Shown here: positions 46,073-56,359 of the stretch, in pieces
Position numbering within the stretch: the stretch's first letter is position 1
Layout: every line of letters starts with the position of its first letter
Translations under genes and position numbers: made by a program
The notes under the pieces: generated by a model
Database searches by the model: none
What the model was told of the DNA's origin: nothing
The model's input: the letters and a program-made list of their open reading frames with translations, nothing else
Origin: Linnemannia hyalina
Lineage: Eukaryota; Mortierellomycota; Mortierellomycetes; Mortierellales; Mortierellaceae
Assembly (NCBI GenBank): GCA_019671135.1
Contig: JAHRHY010000011.1
Span: 1,426,001-1,490,000 of the forward strand
DNA: 64,000 nt
Direction of reading: 5' to 3'

Positions 46073-47588
46073 GGTCTGCCGTGTGGCTGTTGTGTGTGGG
46101 GTGTATGAATGAATAAAAGGGTGGATGTGTATTGTCCCTGGCTGGTTGTGTGATGGAGGTAAGACAGGGAATGGAGAAAGGCGGGCGAAGTTCGGATGGG
46201 ATCTGGTTCCGCAGGGAGCAGGAGTGATGAGAGTATGTGGGAGGAGGAGTTGTTGACAATGGAAAGAGGTGTGTGAAAAAGGAAGAACGATTGCGAAGGA
46301 GTGAGGAGAGGGTGTGTGAGTCAAGAGAGAAGAGAGAAGAGAGAAGAGAGAAGAGAGAGGAAAGAGAAGAGCGCAGAGTCAACAAGGAAGGAAGAAAGAG
46401 GAGAGGAGTCTCTACGTCAATGTCCAGTCCTAGGCTTCAACTCCCGAACGCTGTCAATATTTCTTCACTCTCTCGATTGCCCTTTTCTCCACCTTGACTC
46501 CTCTCCACATACTTTCTTCCTCATAACATAGGTCTATTTGACATTTCCCCTTCCCTTCTCTCCTCTTCTTCACAATCACAAGGGCAGGGGCAAAGACACA
46601 CTCTCTCTGTGAGCAATCTCTCCTTCTTCTCTTCCTCCGCTGAATGCTCAACCTTGAGCAATCTGGCTGCCACCATCGCCACTATTTCTCCGTCCATCCC
46701 ATGCAATTTAGCCCTTCCTTCTTCTCCTCCTTGCTCATTTTGCACTTTTTTTTTTCTTTTTCGTTGGGCGTTTTATTTTTCCAAACAGAACAACGCTTCG
46801 CTTCAATGGCTTGAACTCCTTTACACCCACAGAGGTACAAAACCCAACCATTGGAATTGAGCTGGAGAAAAAGAAAAACAAAAAAAACCCAATGTGCATG
46901 TGTGCAGTGAGCCTGCGTTGCCCGAATCGGGCTACGTGCTGACTGATGTTGAACCCTCTCGTCTTCTTTCGTCCTGCTCTCTTGTACAAAACCATTGGGA
47001 TGTCCATTATATAGCGTAGTTTTTGTGTGGCACAAACCAAAGACAAAAAAGACATGAACAAAAACAAACGCATCAAAGGGTTCATTCCATGATGAAGCGG
47101 GAAAAAAAAGTGAGCCGGGGCAAAGACAGAATAGAAACTGACACAAACCCCTTGACATCTTTTTCATATCCTTTTGACTTCATTTTGACATGCTTTGTTT
47201 GACATGTTCGTCGCTGTAGTAAGTTCGTGGTATTTGTTTCCTTTTTGTGTCGTCGACGCGTCGTTTGCCATTGGTGTGATGTTCTTATCGTTCTCTTTTT
47301 TCTCCGAATGCTACCAAAAGACAACAAACAAACTGACACGGTCCCCTCCTCTTGACCCTCTTCTACCCCTTCTCTGTAGAACGCATTAGTAAAAAAAAAC
47401 ACAAAGTGGCCTCACAACATGTTATGCATCATTTTTTTATTACTTTTGCTGTCAATGCTTCCCGTGCATGCATTAGGCATATTACACGCATTACAAGCAT
47501 ATAAAAAAATGCAAAAAAGAAAAAACTATAATCCCTCTCGAGAGAGAGAGAGACCGGGCGCGTTCATGCTGTCCCTGTCGCTGTGGCC
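46073..47588. other. Intergenic region with AGAGAAG repeat
   Basis: Directly upstream of the bZIP leader is a purine tract with AGAGAAG units (about 46324-46356). The rest of the interval up to the disordered-protein stop has only short frames. Confidence 0.5.
46324..46356. repeat. AGAGAAG tandem heptamer repeat
   Basis: About four to five copies of the heptamer lie on plus, equivalent to CTTCTCT on the strand of the bZIP gene. It is about 250 bp upstream of that gene's start codon. Confidence 0.8.
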
Positions 47589-49262
47589 TTAGTCCTTCTT
47601 GAGACTTCGACTGCTAACAACCGCGACCGGCAATTGATCACGCACTTGGGCAGGGATATACTGAGCACCGGCCTGCGTCGCATTGGAGACAATCGACGCC
47701 AAGTAGGACACCGTCAACCCTCCACCACCACCCGCACTCACGGGAGGAGTCGTAGGTGACTCCTTGGTGCCAACATTCTCGTGCGAGATCCTGCGTCCGT
47801 CGCCGTAATCGTCAAAATCATCGTAATCGTCCCTGTACCCAGCGCGACGTCCTTGTTCCCGAGGTCGACTCTCTTCCCCCTCTCCAGTATCATCTTCCTC
47901 CTCGCCGGTGAGAGCCGACTTGTCGCTGACGGCAGAGTATTGATTTCCGTTCAGGAAGGTCATCGACAACTTTCTCAACGACCAGAGGCCACCTCCTCCT
48001 GTTGCCGTCGTCGGAGTAATCGGCGATGATGTCGTTGTAGATGTCGTTGGAGACGTGGCTGTTGGACTTGCGGAAGAGTCGGAGCCACTTCCTCTGAGAG
48101 TGGGGACATATGATTTGAGGAAGGCCAATGTCGAAGAGGGAGCAGCCACAGGCATCGTAAATACTCCGACCTCAGGCGCAGTCGCATCATCCATCACACG
48201 TGCCCACGCGTTTCCTCCATCCTCCTCACACAAGTCACCCCTAGTCAAGCTAGCGCGCATCTCACTGCCACTGCCACACTCCCCATAGCCACCTCTCATC
48301 ATCCTCCTTCCATCATCACCGCCACTCTCGCCACTCTGATCGTCACGGTAAGAGCGGTAAGGCGCCTCAGCGATCCCCAAATCCTCAACCCCACTCACCC
48401 TGTCACTCTCCCCGCCCTCATTCGAAGACGACAAGTCATTTTCAGACTCGTTTGTGGGCAGAGGCTTATAAGACCCCGCAAATAAACCTCCCAAAGAAGG
48501 ATCCAACGCCATCCAGTTCACTCTCGGGCCTCGGACACGATTCTCCTTCAACCCATTCAGGTTCGTGACGGGTTCATCACTCGAGGATCCAGAATCGTTC
48601 TCGTCGTCGTCATCGTCGACGTCGTCAAAGACCCGTGTGCTTGAATAGTAGATGGAAGAGGATCGACCACAGGATTTCTTTGACGACTTTGGGGATGAAG
48701 ATGTTGATGATGAAGAAGAGGAAGAAGTAGGGGAAGAGGCGGTGTTGAGGGGTGCGAAAGCCCCCTTAGAACTGGTCGTCGCCGAGATGGCGAAACTGCG
48801 GAGAGACCCGAACCAGGAAGGCACAAAGTTTCCTTTGGCCCCTGCCCCAAACGACGATCCATGAACACGATCCTCGTGATCATCCCGCTGGTGCTGTTGT
48901 TGTTGTTGCTGTGGATGGAAATCATGGTAACTAGAGTTCAAATCATGATGTGAGAAATCGTAGTGCTGAAAGTCGGTATTCCTCCTCGCCGCGTGTGATG
49001 CCTGCGGTTGTTGTTGTTGTTGTTGCTTATTGCTCTTGAATCCGGGGGACGCCTTGACGTTGCTGGTATTCTTGTTGCTGGGAGAGTCGGAAAGGGAGAC
49101 GGAGGATACGGCAGGGGAGAGGGAAAGGGACCGGATAGAAGTCGAAGTATGAGAGTGAGAAGTGTTTCCTCTTGTGTGTCGGCGTTTGAGGGGGTTCTGG
49201 AGTTGGTTCTTTGGACTTGACCATGGGTTGCTCGTGTTGTTTGTGAGGTGCATTGTCGACAT
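47589..49262 (-). CDS. Hypothetical largely disordered protein
   Basis: Single exon, 557 residues, start MSTMHLTNNT at 49262. It is rich in Ser, Asp, Gln and Gly with two Gln runs near residues 80 and 120. Three segments look ordered and may be conserved: NFVPSWFGSLRSFAISATT, RVNWMALDPSLGGLFAGSYK (centre) and a C-terminal stretch SYLASIVSNATQAGAQYIPA ending QVRDQLPVAVVSSRSLKKD. It has no transmembrane helix, signal peptide or known domain. The last segment may be an amphipathic helix that contacts membrane or a partner. Function unknown. Confidence 0.65.
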   Translation of the reverse strand: MSTMHLTNNTSNPWSSPKNQLQNPLKRRHTRGNTSHSHTSTSIRSLSLSPAVSSVSLSDSPSNKNTSNVKASPGFKSNKQQQQQQPQASHAARRNTDFQHYDFSHHDLNSSYHDFHPQQQQQQHQRDDHEDRVHGSSFGAGAKGNFVPSWFGSLRSFAISATTSSKGAFAPLNTASSPTSSSSSSSTSSSPKSSKKSCGRSSSIYYSSTRVFDDVDDDDDENDSGSSSDEPVTNLNGLKENRVRGPRVNWMALDPSLGGLFAGSYKPLPTNESENDLSSSNEGGESDRVSGVEDLGIAEAPYRSYRDDQSGESGGDDGRRMMRGGYGECGSGSEMRASLTRGDLCEEDGGNAWARVMDDATAPEVGVFTMPVAAPSSTLAFLKSYVPTLRGSGSDSSASPTATSPTTSTTTSSPITPTTATGGGGLWSLRKLSMTFLNGNQYSAVSDKSALTGEEEDDTGEGEESRPREQGRRAGYRDDYDDFDDYGDGRRISHENVGTKESPTTPPVSAGGGGGLTVSYLASIVSNATQAGAQYIPAQVRDQLPVAVVSSRSLKKD

Positions 49263-50816
49263 GATTGATATCGGTTTTGTGTTGAGAGTTGGTTGGGGGG
49301 GTTATTGTGGGTGGTGTAGTTTTTATTTGCAGGAAGGAGAGGAGGGGTAACGGCAAAAATGTCAAGGATGTAAAAGTGAGAAATGAGTTGGGACAAGAGG
49401 TAAAGAGAGGGAGGGAGAGGGAGATGTACAATTGTAAGGAAAAGAAAAGAGAGAGAGAAGAGAAAGAATGGACGAGAGGGAGAAGTAAGAAAAAGTCAAG
49501 GGGAGGGGGGGGGGGGGGGGGGTGAGTGCAAATGGATCAAAGGACGAAAAGGAAATAATGGGACGGAGACAGAGTGTGTGTGGATTCAATGGGAGAGAGG
49601 TACAGCAGCAAAGAAAAAACAAGGACATGCATGGCAAGCGCTCCAAGGAGAGTCCAATGGACAAGAACAAGTCGAGGGCTGGCCTTTGTCGAGTCCTGTA
49701 GTAGGATCACCCCAGAAGGTATCATCCCATGCCTGCCACCTCTCTCTTGCTCTTGGTCTTCCTTTGCTGTTACTCGCTTTGGATTGCCAATGGTTCAAGG
49801 AGAGGACAGCACAGAAAAACTGGGTGAACTGTGAGCACAAAAAATAAGCATGAAAACAAAAACTATGCATGGACGCATGGACAAGCACCCGCAATTCAAC
49901 CGCGCGCTTAAATTACTGTAAAACAAGAAGCCCGATCTAAAACTGCTCTCGCGTCCCAGTTACACCCCTTCTCCAGGTTGGAGATTCATATTCTCACTCA
50001 CTCACACACACACACACACACTGTACATACCGAGGACTCTTAGTCAAACCATGGCTCAACGTAAGAAATGTATTGGGCAGACGATTCTTCTCAAATACAT
50101 AAGCAGAATTGGGCTACAAGAAACAAGAGCACGAAAAAAAACTTCCCGAAGGAGCTTGTCTATTGCCGACGGGAAGTTCTCAAGCTTGGTTGCTTGGATA
50201 CTTAGGCTTTGGTTGGCTTTGGGCTGGCTGATTGAAAGTGTACCACCTCACTCGATTTGCATTTGCATTTACATTTGCATAGGCATGAATTCCCAAAAAC
50301 AGTGCCCTTTACTCACAGGATAGGGGCAAAAGGCAGGAAGAGGAAAAAAAAAACAAAAGAGGGAGAGGGAACCCGGGTTACAAAGACAAAAAGTCCATTG
50401 AGCACCTTACTTTTCATGGAAGAAGGAAAAAAACGATCCGTCAGTGCAAAGAGGAATTCTTGTCCTGGGGTACTCATTATCGTCTGTTCCTCTCGTTTTT
50501 TTTTCCTTCTACTTCATCCTTCTTGCGCGTGCGCTCCTGTTCCCATGTCGTTGTTTTTTGTTGCTGTTCGATGGGTTGTTCTGGTTCATCTCTTTTGGAG
50601 AGTCTCCCTAAGCCTTCCTCTGTCCCTGAACTCAATTGTTCCCGATGGGTGTGGTTCTGCTTGTTTTCTTTTATTAGTGGATTATCTCTTGCGCGAGTGC
50701 AAGAGTGATGCGATGGAAAGAATGCAATGTGTCGAGGCGACTGGTGTGTAGTTGGTGGTCGAGGATATGGTTTGATATTGTCAGGTCAGCTACCGGACTG
50801 CGCGTAGTGGTATCCA
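49263..50816. other. Intergenic region with long G and GA tracts
   Basis: The upstream part is the GA-rich (CT on minus) leader of the disordered-protein gene, ending in an 18-G run at 49505-49522. A (CA)n stretch lies at about 50000-50021. A small imperfect repeat of TTTGCAT near 50255-50282 is the only other pattern. No gene is supported. Confidence 0.5.
49505..49522. repeat. Eighteen-base G homopolymer
   Basis: A pure G18 run on plus sits next to a GA-rich tract. It could form quadruplex DNA, and its length is prone to sequencing error. Confidence 0.85.
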
Positions 50817-51989
50817 CTATGCGTTCTCAGCAACCTCCTCCTCGCCTCCTTCCACCATCTCCTCGTCATCGTCTCTTGGTAACGCCTTAGCAATGATACT
50901 GAGCATCTTCTCACAATCATCCAGCGCAAACCGTTCCTCAAATTCCTCGATCACCTAAAAAAATCACAGGGAGTGTTCACAAAGATAACAAGTTAGTAAG
51001 CGTGTGATCCAATGGCTCCTGCCCTCCACTCCCTCTACATTCCTGTTCGGTCCAGATAGTTAGTTGCATATACGACGGTGACGCACGCGCACGCCGATCA
51101 ACGACACCGATCGCAGTAAAGCCAACGAAGGAATTGATGTGGTAGAATAAAAGGCCTTCATCGATTTCTACGTTCGCACTACTCCCGATTTCACAGCGGT
51201 TGTTCATACTGTTGTAGCTGTTTGGTGTCAACTGTCTGTGTTTTTTTTTTTTTCTTTTTTTTTTTTTTTCGTGTTTGCCGGTACTTGTTCTGCTTGTCGC
51301 TGTTACAGATCATTCCACTTTCCCTGGTCACAGTTTTTTTCCGTTGCATGTTTTCTGTAATGAGATAGTTGTCTTACCAACAAGAGCTCAACGGCAGATT
51401 TCGGCCTGAGGTTCAAGATCTGCAAGAGCTCGACCTTCATGAGCTCATAATCTTTGAAAGCCTTCTTCAATTCCCGGATCTGATCCCCTGACTGTGTCGA
51501 ACATGGCGATGCTGCAAGATATTTCTGAACCTATAGTACCGCACGTATGCATGTAGCCAAAAGGAAAAAAATAAAAAAAGGTCACTTTGTGAGTAAAAAC
51601 GAGTCTGATCGTGGTAGTAAATACGGATGTTTTCGCGCTATGTCAGTTCATTCCCCCCCCCCCCCCCTCTGTCTATATGGCTATCGCTCCTCCTCCCGTC
51701 ATCATCATCGCTCTTTGCTCTTCTCCTGCCTTAATGGTCTTCCAGTCGCGATACCTCACACCGACGCCATGTCCCCTTCCTATCCCCTGTTTCCCCTTCG
51801 TTCCTTTTGTGGCCACCACGACGACTCCCATTTGATAGTATTTACCTCAAACTCGACGGTACGCAGGTTCTCGGCAACTTCCCTCGTGCCGGCAACCTCG
51901 TTGGCGATCCGTTGTGCCTTCTGGTCGGCCAACAAGGACATCACCTCGTAGTTGCTGAGCATGGCTGAATTCGTCTGTAGGATCTCCAT
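50817..51989 (-). CDS. RPC17: RNA polymerase III subunit Rpc9/Rpc17 (CRCP family)
   Basis: Three exons: 51989-51846, 51530-51378, 50954-50817; 144 residues, all junctions phase 0. The N-terminus MEILQTNSAMLSNYEVMSLL and the block LRTVEFEVQKYLAASPC match the family. The HRDC-like helices end LLQILNLRPKSAVELLLVVIEEFEERF, the signature of CRCP/Rpc17. Length is normal for the family. With Rpc25 (Rpc8) it forms the stalk of Pol III that helps initiation at tRNA and 5S genes. The C-terminus is acidic. Both introns contain long homopolymers (15 C at 51653-51667; T tracts near 51241-51270). Confidence 0.92.
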
Positions 51990-52345
51990 GCTGGTATATA
52001 TATATATATGATGTATGTGTGATGAGGTTGTTTGTTTGTTGATGAGTCGTCCTTTGGGTCCTGATGGTTCTGATGGTTCTCGGTAGGGTGATGCTGCTGT
52101 TGAAGGAAACGTTTCTCTTTTTTTTTTCTTCCAAGAAGCAAGGCTGAGTCGAAGGTTGCTGGAAATTCAGCCACCAGCCAAACACGCAAGTCATGTGATC
52201 AATTGAAACTCGAAAGGCGGGAGCCCAAAAAAAAAAAAAAAAAAAAAAAAGTTGTGGGGTTGGGATTTTGTCTATTGAAAACTATTGATACATGTGAAAG
52301 TAGGGATCCCTGGGATCCCAGATTAAGAGAAATAAAAAAAAGACT
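51990..52345. other. Spacer between Rpc17 and aminotransferase genes
   Basis: A TATATATATATA run at about 51995-52006 lies only some 6-18 bp upstream of the Rpc17 ATG. A 24-A run lies at 52227-52250, downstream of the aminotransferase stop. Nothing else is seen. Confidence 0.5.
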
Positions 52346-54332
52346 TTACAGGTCCTTCCAGGCGTTCAAGAGGACATCAGTCTGCTTTGGCTCGCGAACA
52401 GCAATACGAACAAACGTAGGACGCTCATATCCAGGCTTGCCCGAACGGACAGGGACACCAGCAGCCTTAGCCAACTCAATAGCTTTCTCGGCAAGCTCAG
52501 CATCCTTCAGATCCGCCCACACCCAGCTCAGGTACGACTTGCCAAAGTATTCCCAGTTACGACCTCCAGCCAGGGTCTCAAGACGCTCAATCAACTGAGC
52601 ACGGTAGATGGGGGTGACTCTCCAGGTCTCCTCGAGGTACTCCTTATCACGGACGACCTCGTCCAAGAAGGCCAATGCGGGGCTGTTGACGGACCAGGGG
52701 ACCTGGATGCGCTTCAATTCGACGCAGTGCGAGACGGTGGGGCAAACAATCGAGCCCAGACGGAGTCCTGTGCAAGACCAGATCTTGGTCCAGGAGTGGA
52801 TCACGTAAATCGAAATGTTGCGCTCCTTGAACGTCTTCTCCAAGAATTCGGTCTGGTTGGTCATCGAGTCCTCACGGAAGTGGGGTCCAACCCAGATCTG
52901 CATCGACTCGTCTATTTAGTGTTTTGTTTTCACGAGGAAAGAAGAAGTCGTTAATCATCTTGAAAATGAATGTTGCGAAAGCACTATCATATCTTTGCCC
53001 TTATCTCTATTTCATATATCCCGAGCCATGTTAAATATCATCATTGAAGAGCGCTGAATGTCAAAGCCGAAAGCAGCAAGGAGAGATGAACTTACCGATG
53101 ACGACGACTCCATTGTCCTGAACGTTATCCAAGATCCAGGTCTTCAACTCGTCAATGGACTTGTAATCTCCGGTAGGGTTGCAGGGGTTGACGATGCAGA
53201 CAACGTTGGCCTTATCGTCGCCCTTGGGTGAGAGGATATCACGGCCGTTGGTCTCTGCCGATCTCTGGTACTCCTTGTACTATTATGCCAGATTGAAAAA
53301 AAATAAGGAAAAGTTAGTAATTGTTATCATTTTGTTGTTTTCTCGTTAACTCACGAGATAGGAAAAGAAACGAAAGTTGGAGTCAAAAAGAAGAGCAAAG
53401 CTGATCTGAGCCCTGATCCGCTGAATCACATCTTTCTTTTTCCCATTTCCTCGTGTGAGTTTCTTGGTTCGAGTGTTTGGTCTTGTTTTGTCTTCCTGGA
53501 CTCACTCGAGCAGGCCATGAGAACTCTTTTCTTTTCTTCTCCCCCAAAAGCCTTGCAGAATCGATTTCTCACAATCCAATTTCCACATGCAGAAGAAAGA
53601 AAAGACACGCGTCTCTCCACCGAGCCATCGAATAGAAAAAAAAAAAATGAAAAACACAGCGAACAAGCGGACAAAGAAAAAAAAAAAACATGCCAAACAC
53701 CTCTTCTCTCAGAGTGCACTTCGCAATGTTCCCCCACGGAAACCTGTCCTTCTTTCGCATATCCTGTTGGTATGCTTCATTCTAGCTAAACAAAAGATCC
53801 AAGTACATACCTGGACATCCCAAGGACCAGCCTTCCAGGAACCCTGAGGAGCAGATCGGATGACGAGATCGATCAACTCAGAGGCACCGTTACCGAGCAA
53901 GAGACGCTCGCTGTTGGTCTGCCATGCCTCGGGCCAAATCCACTCAGCCAACGACGACTTTGCGGGCTCCTGGTTTGCAGGGGGGTAGTGGTGGCAAGTG
54001 GCGACCTATATTTTTTCATATTGGTTGTAAATACAATAGTACGTTAGAGCTCTTCTTTTCTTGACATACATGGGAAACGCAAATACAAACAAGCGTTGAA
54101 TGTAATATGATCCGAGAATCTCCTTTTTTCGATGTAACGAAGAAGAGAAAGACGAACGTACGGCATCACGAGCGGCGTTGATGGCCTTGACAGGGGTGCC
54201 GAGGCAGTTGGTGGTGACGGAAAAATCTTCGACAAAGTTGTTGAGGAACTTCCAGTCCTGGCCTCCGTGGAACTGCTGGGTCTTGGTGTCCCAGACGGTA
54301 GTGTTTGCGGCGGGTGTGGTAGTGGCGGTCAT
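52346..54332 (-). CDS. Class I/II PLP-dependent aminotransferase (histidinol-phosphate/threonine-phosphate-like)
   Basis: Four exons: 54332-54162, 54005-53811, 53279-53096, 52911-52346; 371 residues. Fold-type I landmarks occur in order: HHYPPANQEPAKSSLAEW, LLLGNGASELIDLVIRSAP, VVCIVNPCNPTGDYKS (NPxNPTG loop), VVVIDESM (Asp that contacts the pyridine nitrogen, on the exon 3/4 junction) and IHSWTKIWSCTGLRLG with the Schiff-base Lys226. The C-terminal small domain ends PTFVRIAVREPKQTDVLLNAW. The length and motifs resemble HisC/CobD-type enzymes rather than aspartate transaminase. The substrate is not assignable from sequence. The N-terminus shows no clear organelle-targeting signal. Confidence 0.85.
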
Positions 54333-54448
54333 TTTGGAGGAGTGGTATATGTGGGATGAGTGCAGGGGAGCGAAGGATGAAATAAGAAAAAGAGGAAAGA
54401 AAGAAAGAAGAAGAAGTAGAAGAAGAGAACAGAATGAAGGATGAAGGA

Positions 54449-54481
<33 letters not shown>

Positions 54482-56359
54482 GGATGAGAATGAAGATGAG
54501 GATCTTTGTTGGGGGAGAACGAGGAGTGCAGGTGGAAAGTCAAGAGTTCGTTGAGCAAGGGAAAGAGAAGGGAGAAGGGACGTGTTCTGTGCGAGACCTA
54601 ATTGGCTCAAGACAACAACAAGCTCCTTTGCGGCTGATAAACTCGTAGCCATTTTCCACCAGGCAGAGGAGGATTGCCTTTCACACGCATGTCTTCATAT
54701 GTCCATAGCACAACCACTGGCTGGAATCGCATAGATTTGATAGCTATAACAAGATAGACATGAGGCAAGGGCCATCGTCTACATACCTACTGACAATGTA
54801 CTGTACACATAAACGAAGTAGGGCACATCCAAGTACATGTACTGTACGATAGAAACCCATACAGAACCGTGAGGAAGGGTGCCTGTTCGATGAATCAATC
54901 AATGTCCAATCAGATTTGATCAATTGATAGGCAGAGACTGCCTTTCTCTCTCACGAGGTGATATGTGCCTGAAACCCTAAAAGCGAGTTCTGTAGCTGGT
55001 GTGTGTAGGGAACGAGATCGGATGGCAGTGAGTGCAATGGGTGATGTTGGTGCGAAAAAGCAAAGTATATTGTTGGCGTAGTTTCTCTCTTTATTGTCGA
55101 CGGCAACATGTTCGTAGCGCCATAGCATATGAGCTAGACTGGGATACTAGACTAACACTGTGGTAGGTACCTGGTTTATGACGAGACTATGGTCGCACAC
55201 TAATAAAAGAATTCTTGGTATGAACTCTCTAACCACAGGGGCACCATAAAAAAAAAAAAGTAAAAGCACAAAATGAGGCGTGAGATTTAGGGGAACTAGT
55301 ATCGAATCCATCCTTCGTGACTAAGGGGAACGTGGGCGCAAAGGCGATGCCACCGAAAACGACACGCTGTCAAAATGAAAACTGATGGTGTGCTCAATTT
55401 TATTTTATTTTTCGTTATGGCCTGGCAGAGGAGGAATGAGAGTATAAAGGGATGGACACGTAGCAAAGAAAGATGGAGTTGAACAATGAAAAAAAAGGGA
55501 GTGAGCACAGGTAGCTTGCACACAGACGACATAGTCCAAATATAAGGAAAGAGAGAGATCTTGATGTGTGGTGGTGGTGGCGAATGGACGATTGAACGCT
55601 GTGTTGGAGTCTTGAACGGCAGAGGCGGAGAGAGTACAAGACGGCGACGAAGTAGGAGAAAAGAACGAGGATGGTGAGAGATGAGCGAGTGGGTTGCTAA
55701 AAATACATCTCAGATCCCCTCGCCAGTCGCCACATATAACGTTGGCTGTCAAAAGCAGGGCTCCCTTCGACTTGGAGGTCTGTAATTTGATAAGAAAAGT
55801 AAAAAAGAAGGTGCGGACACTAATTATTATTTTAGGGCGATGGGTAATGAAATGAATTGAGCGGGCGGGTTGGATGGATATGGAAAGTGGTTGAGTTTAA
55901 CAGAAGAGGGAAAAGACAGAGGAGGAGGAATGATATAAGGAGGAAAGCGGGAAAGAGCAATGAAGAAAACGTAGACTATGTGAGAGTGAACAAAGGGGGT
56001 GGCCAGCATGGTTGATGAGGTATGGATGGATACACACTAGAAAAGGGATCAGTAATGGAGAAAGTGATCAGTGGCCACTTGCTAGCCAGTGATTGATCGC
56101 AGCACACCCACACGCTCCAAGACAAGTACAGACCCATATTCAATTGAGTGCAATAATTCAATTTAATACAACAGCCCTCTGGCCACAAAAGGCTCCTTTT
56201 TTCTTTCTATTTCTTCTTCCCTTCTACTTTCATCATCTCTTTTCATCTTTCTTCATCAACCAACTCCTACCCCTCCATCACTCTCCTCAATCCTCTTCTC
56301 ACTTCTCTCTCTATCTCTCTTCTCCCCTTTTTACCCCGCGCCCAACACATACATACATC
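54333..56359. other. 2 kb intergenic region between divergent aminotransferase and GDP-mannose pyrophosphorylase genes
   Basis: The aminotransferase leader contains a 26-A run (54456-54481). The pyrophosphorylase side has a CT-rich block (56190-56340) directly before ATG 56360. In between, short frames are not convincing. A small minus-strand patch at 55700-55780, reading TSKSKGALLLTANVICGDWR after a possible acceptor, could be a relic or a terminal exon, but no partner exon was found. Confidence 0.45.

Noticed and set aside
46073..46324. Upstream in-frame ATG extending the bZIP protein by 84 residues.
   Set aside because: The extension is Pro/His/Ser/Thr-rich translation of a CT-rich leader; MATYSN starts the acidic region that looks like real protein.
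55700..55785. Minus-strand patch TSKSKGALLLTANVICGDWR after a possible acceptor.
   Set aside because: No upstream exon with coding character or matching donor was found in the next 600 bp; chance or relic.
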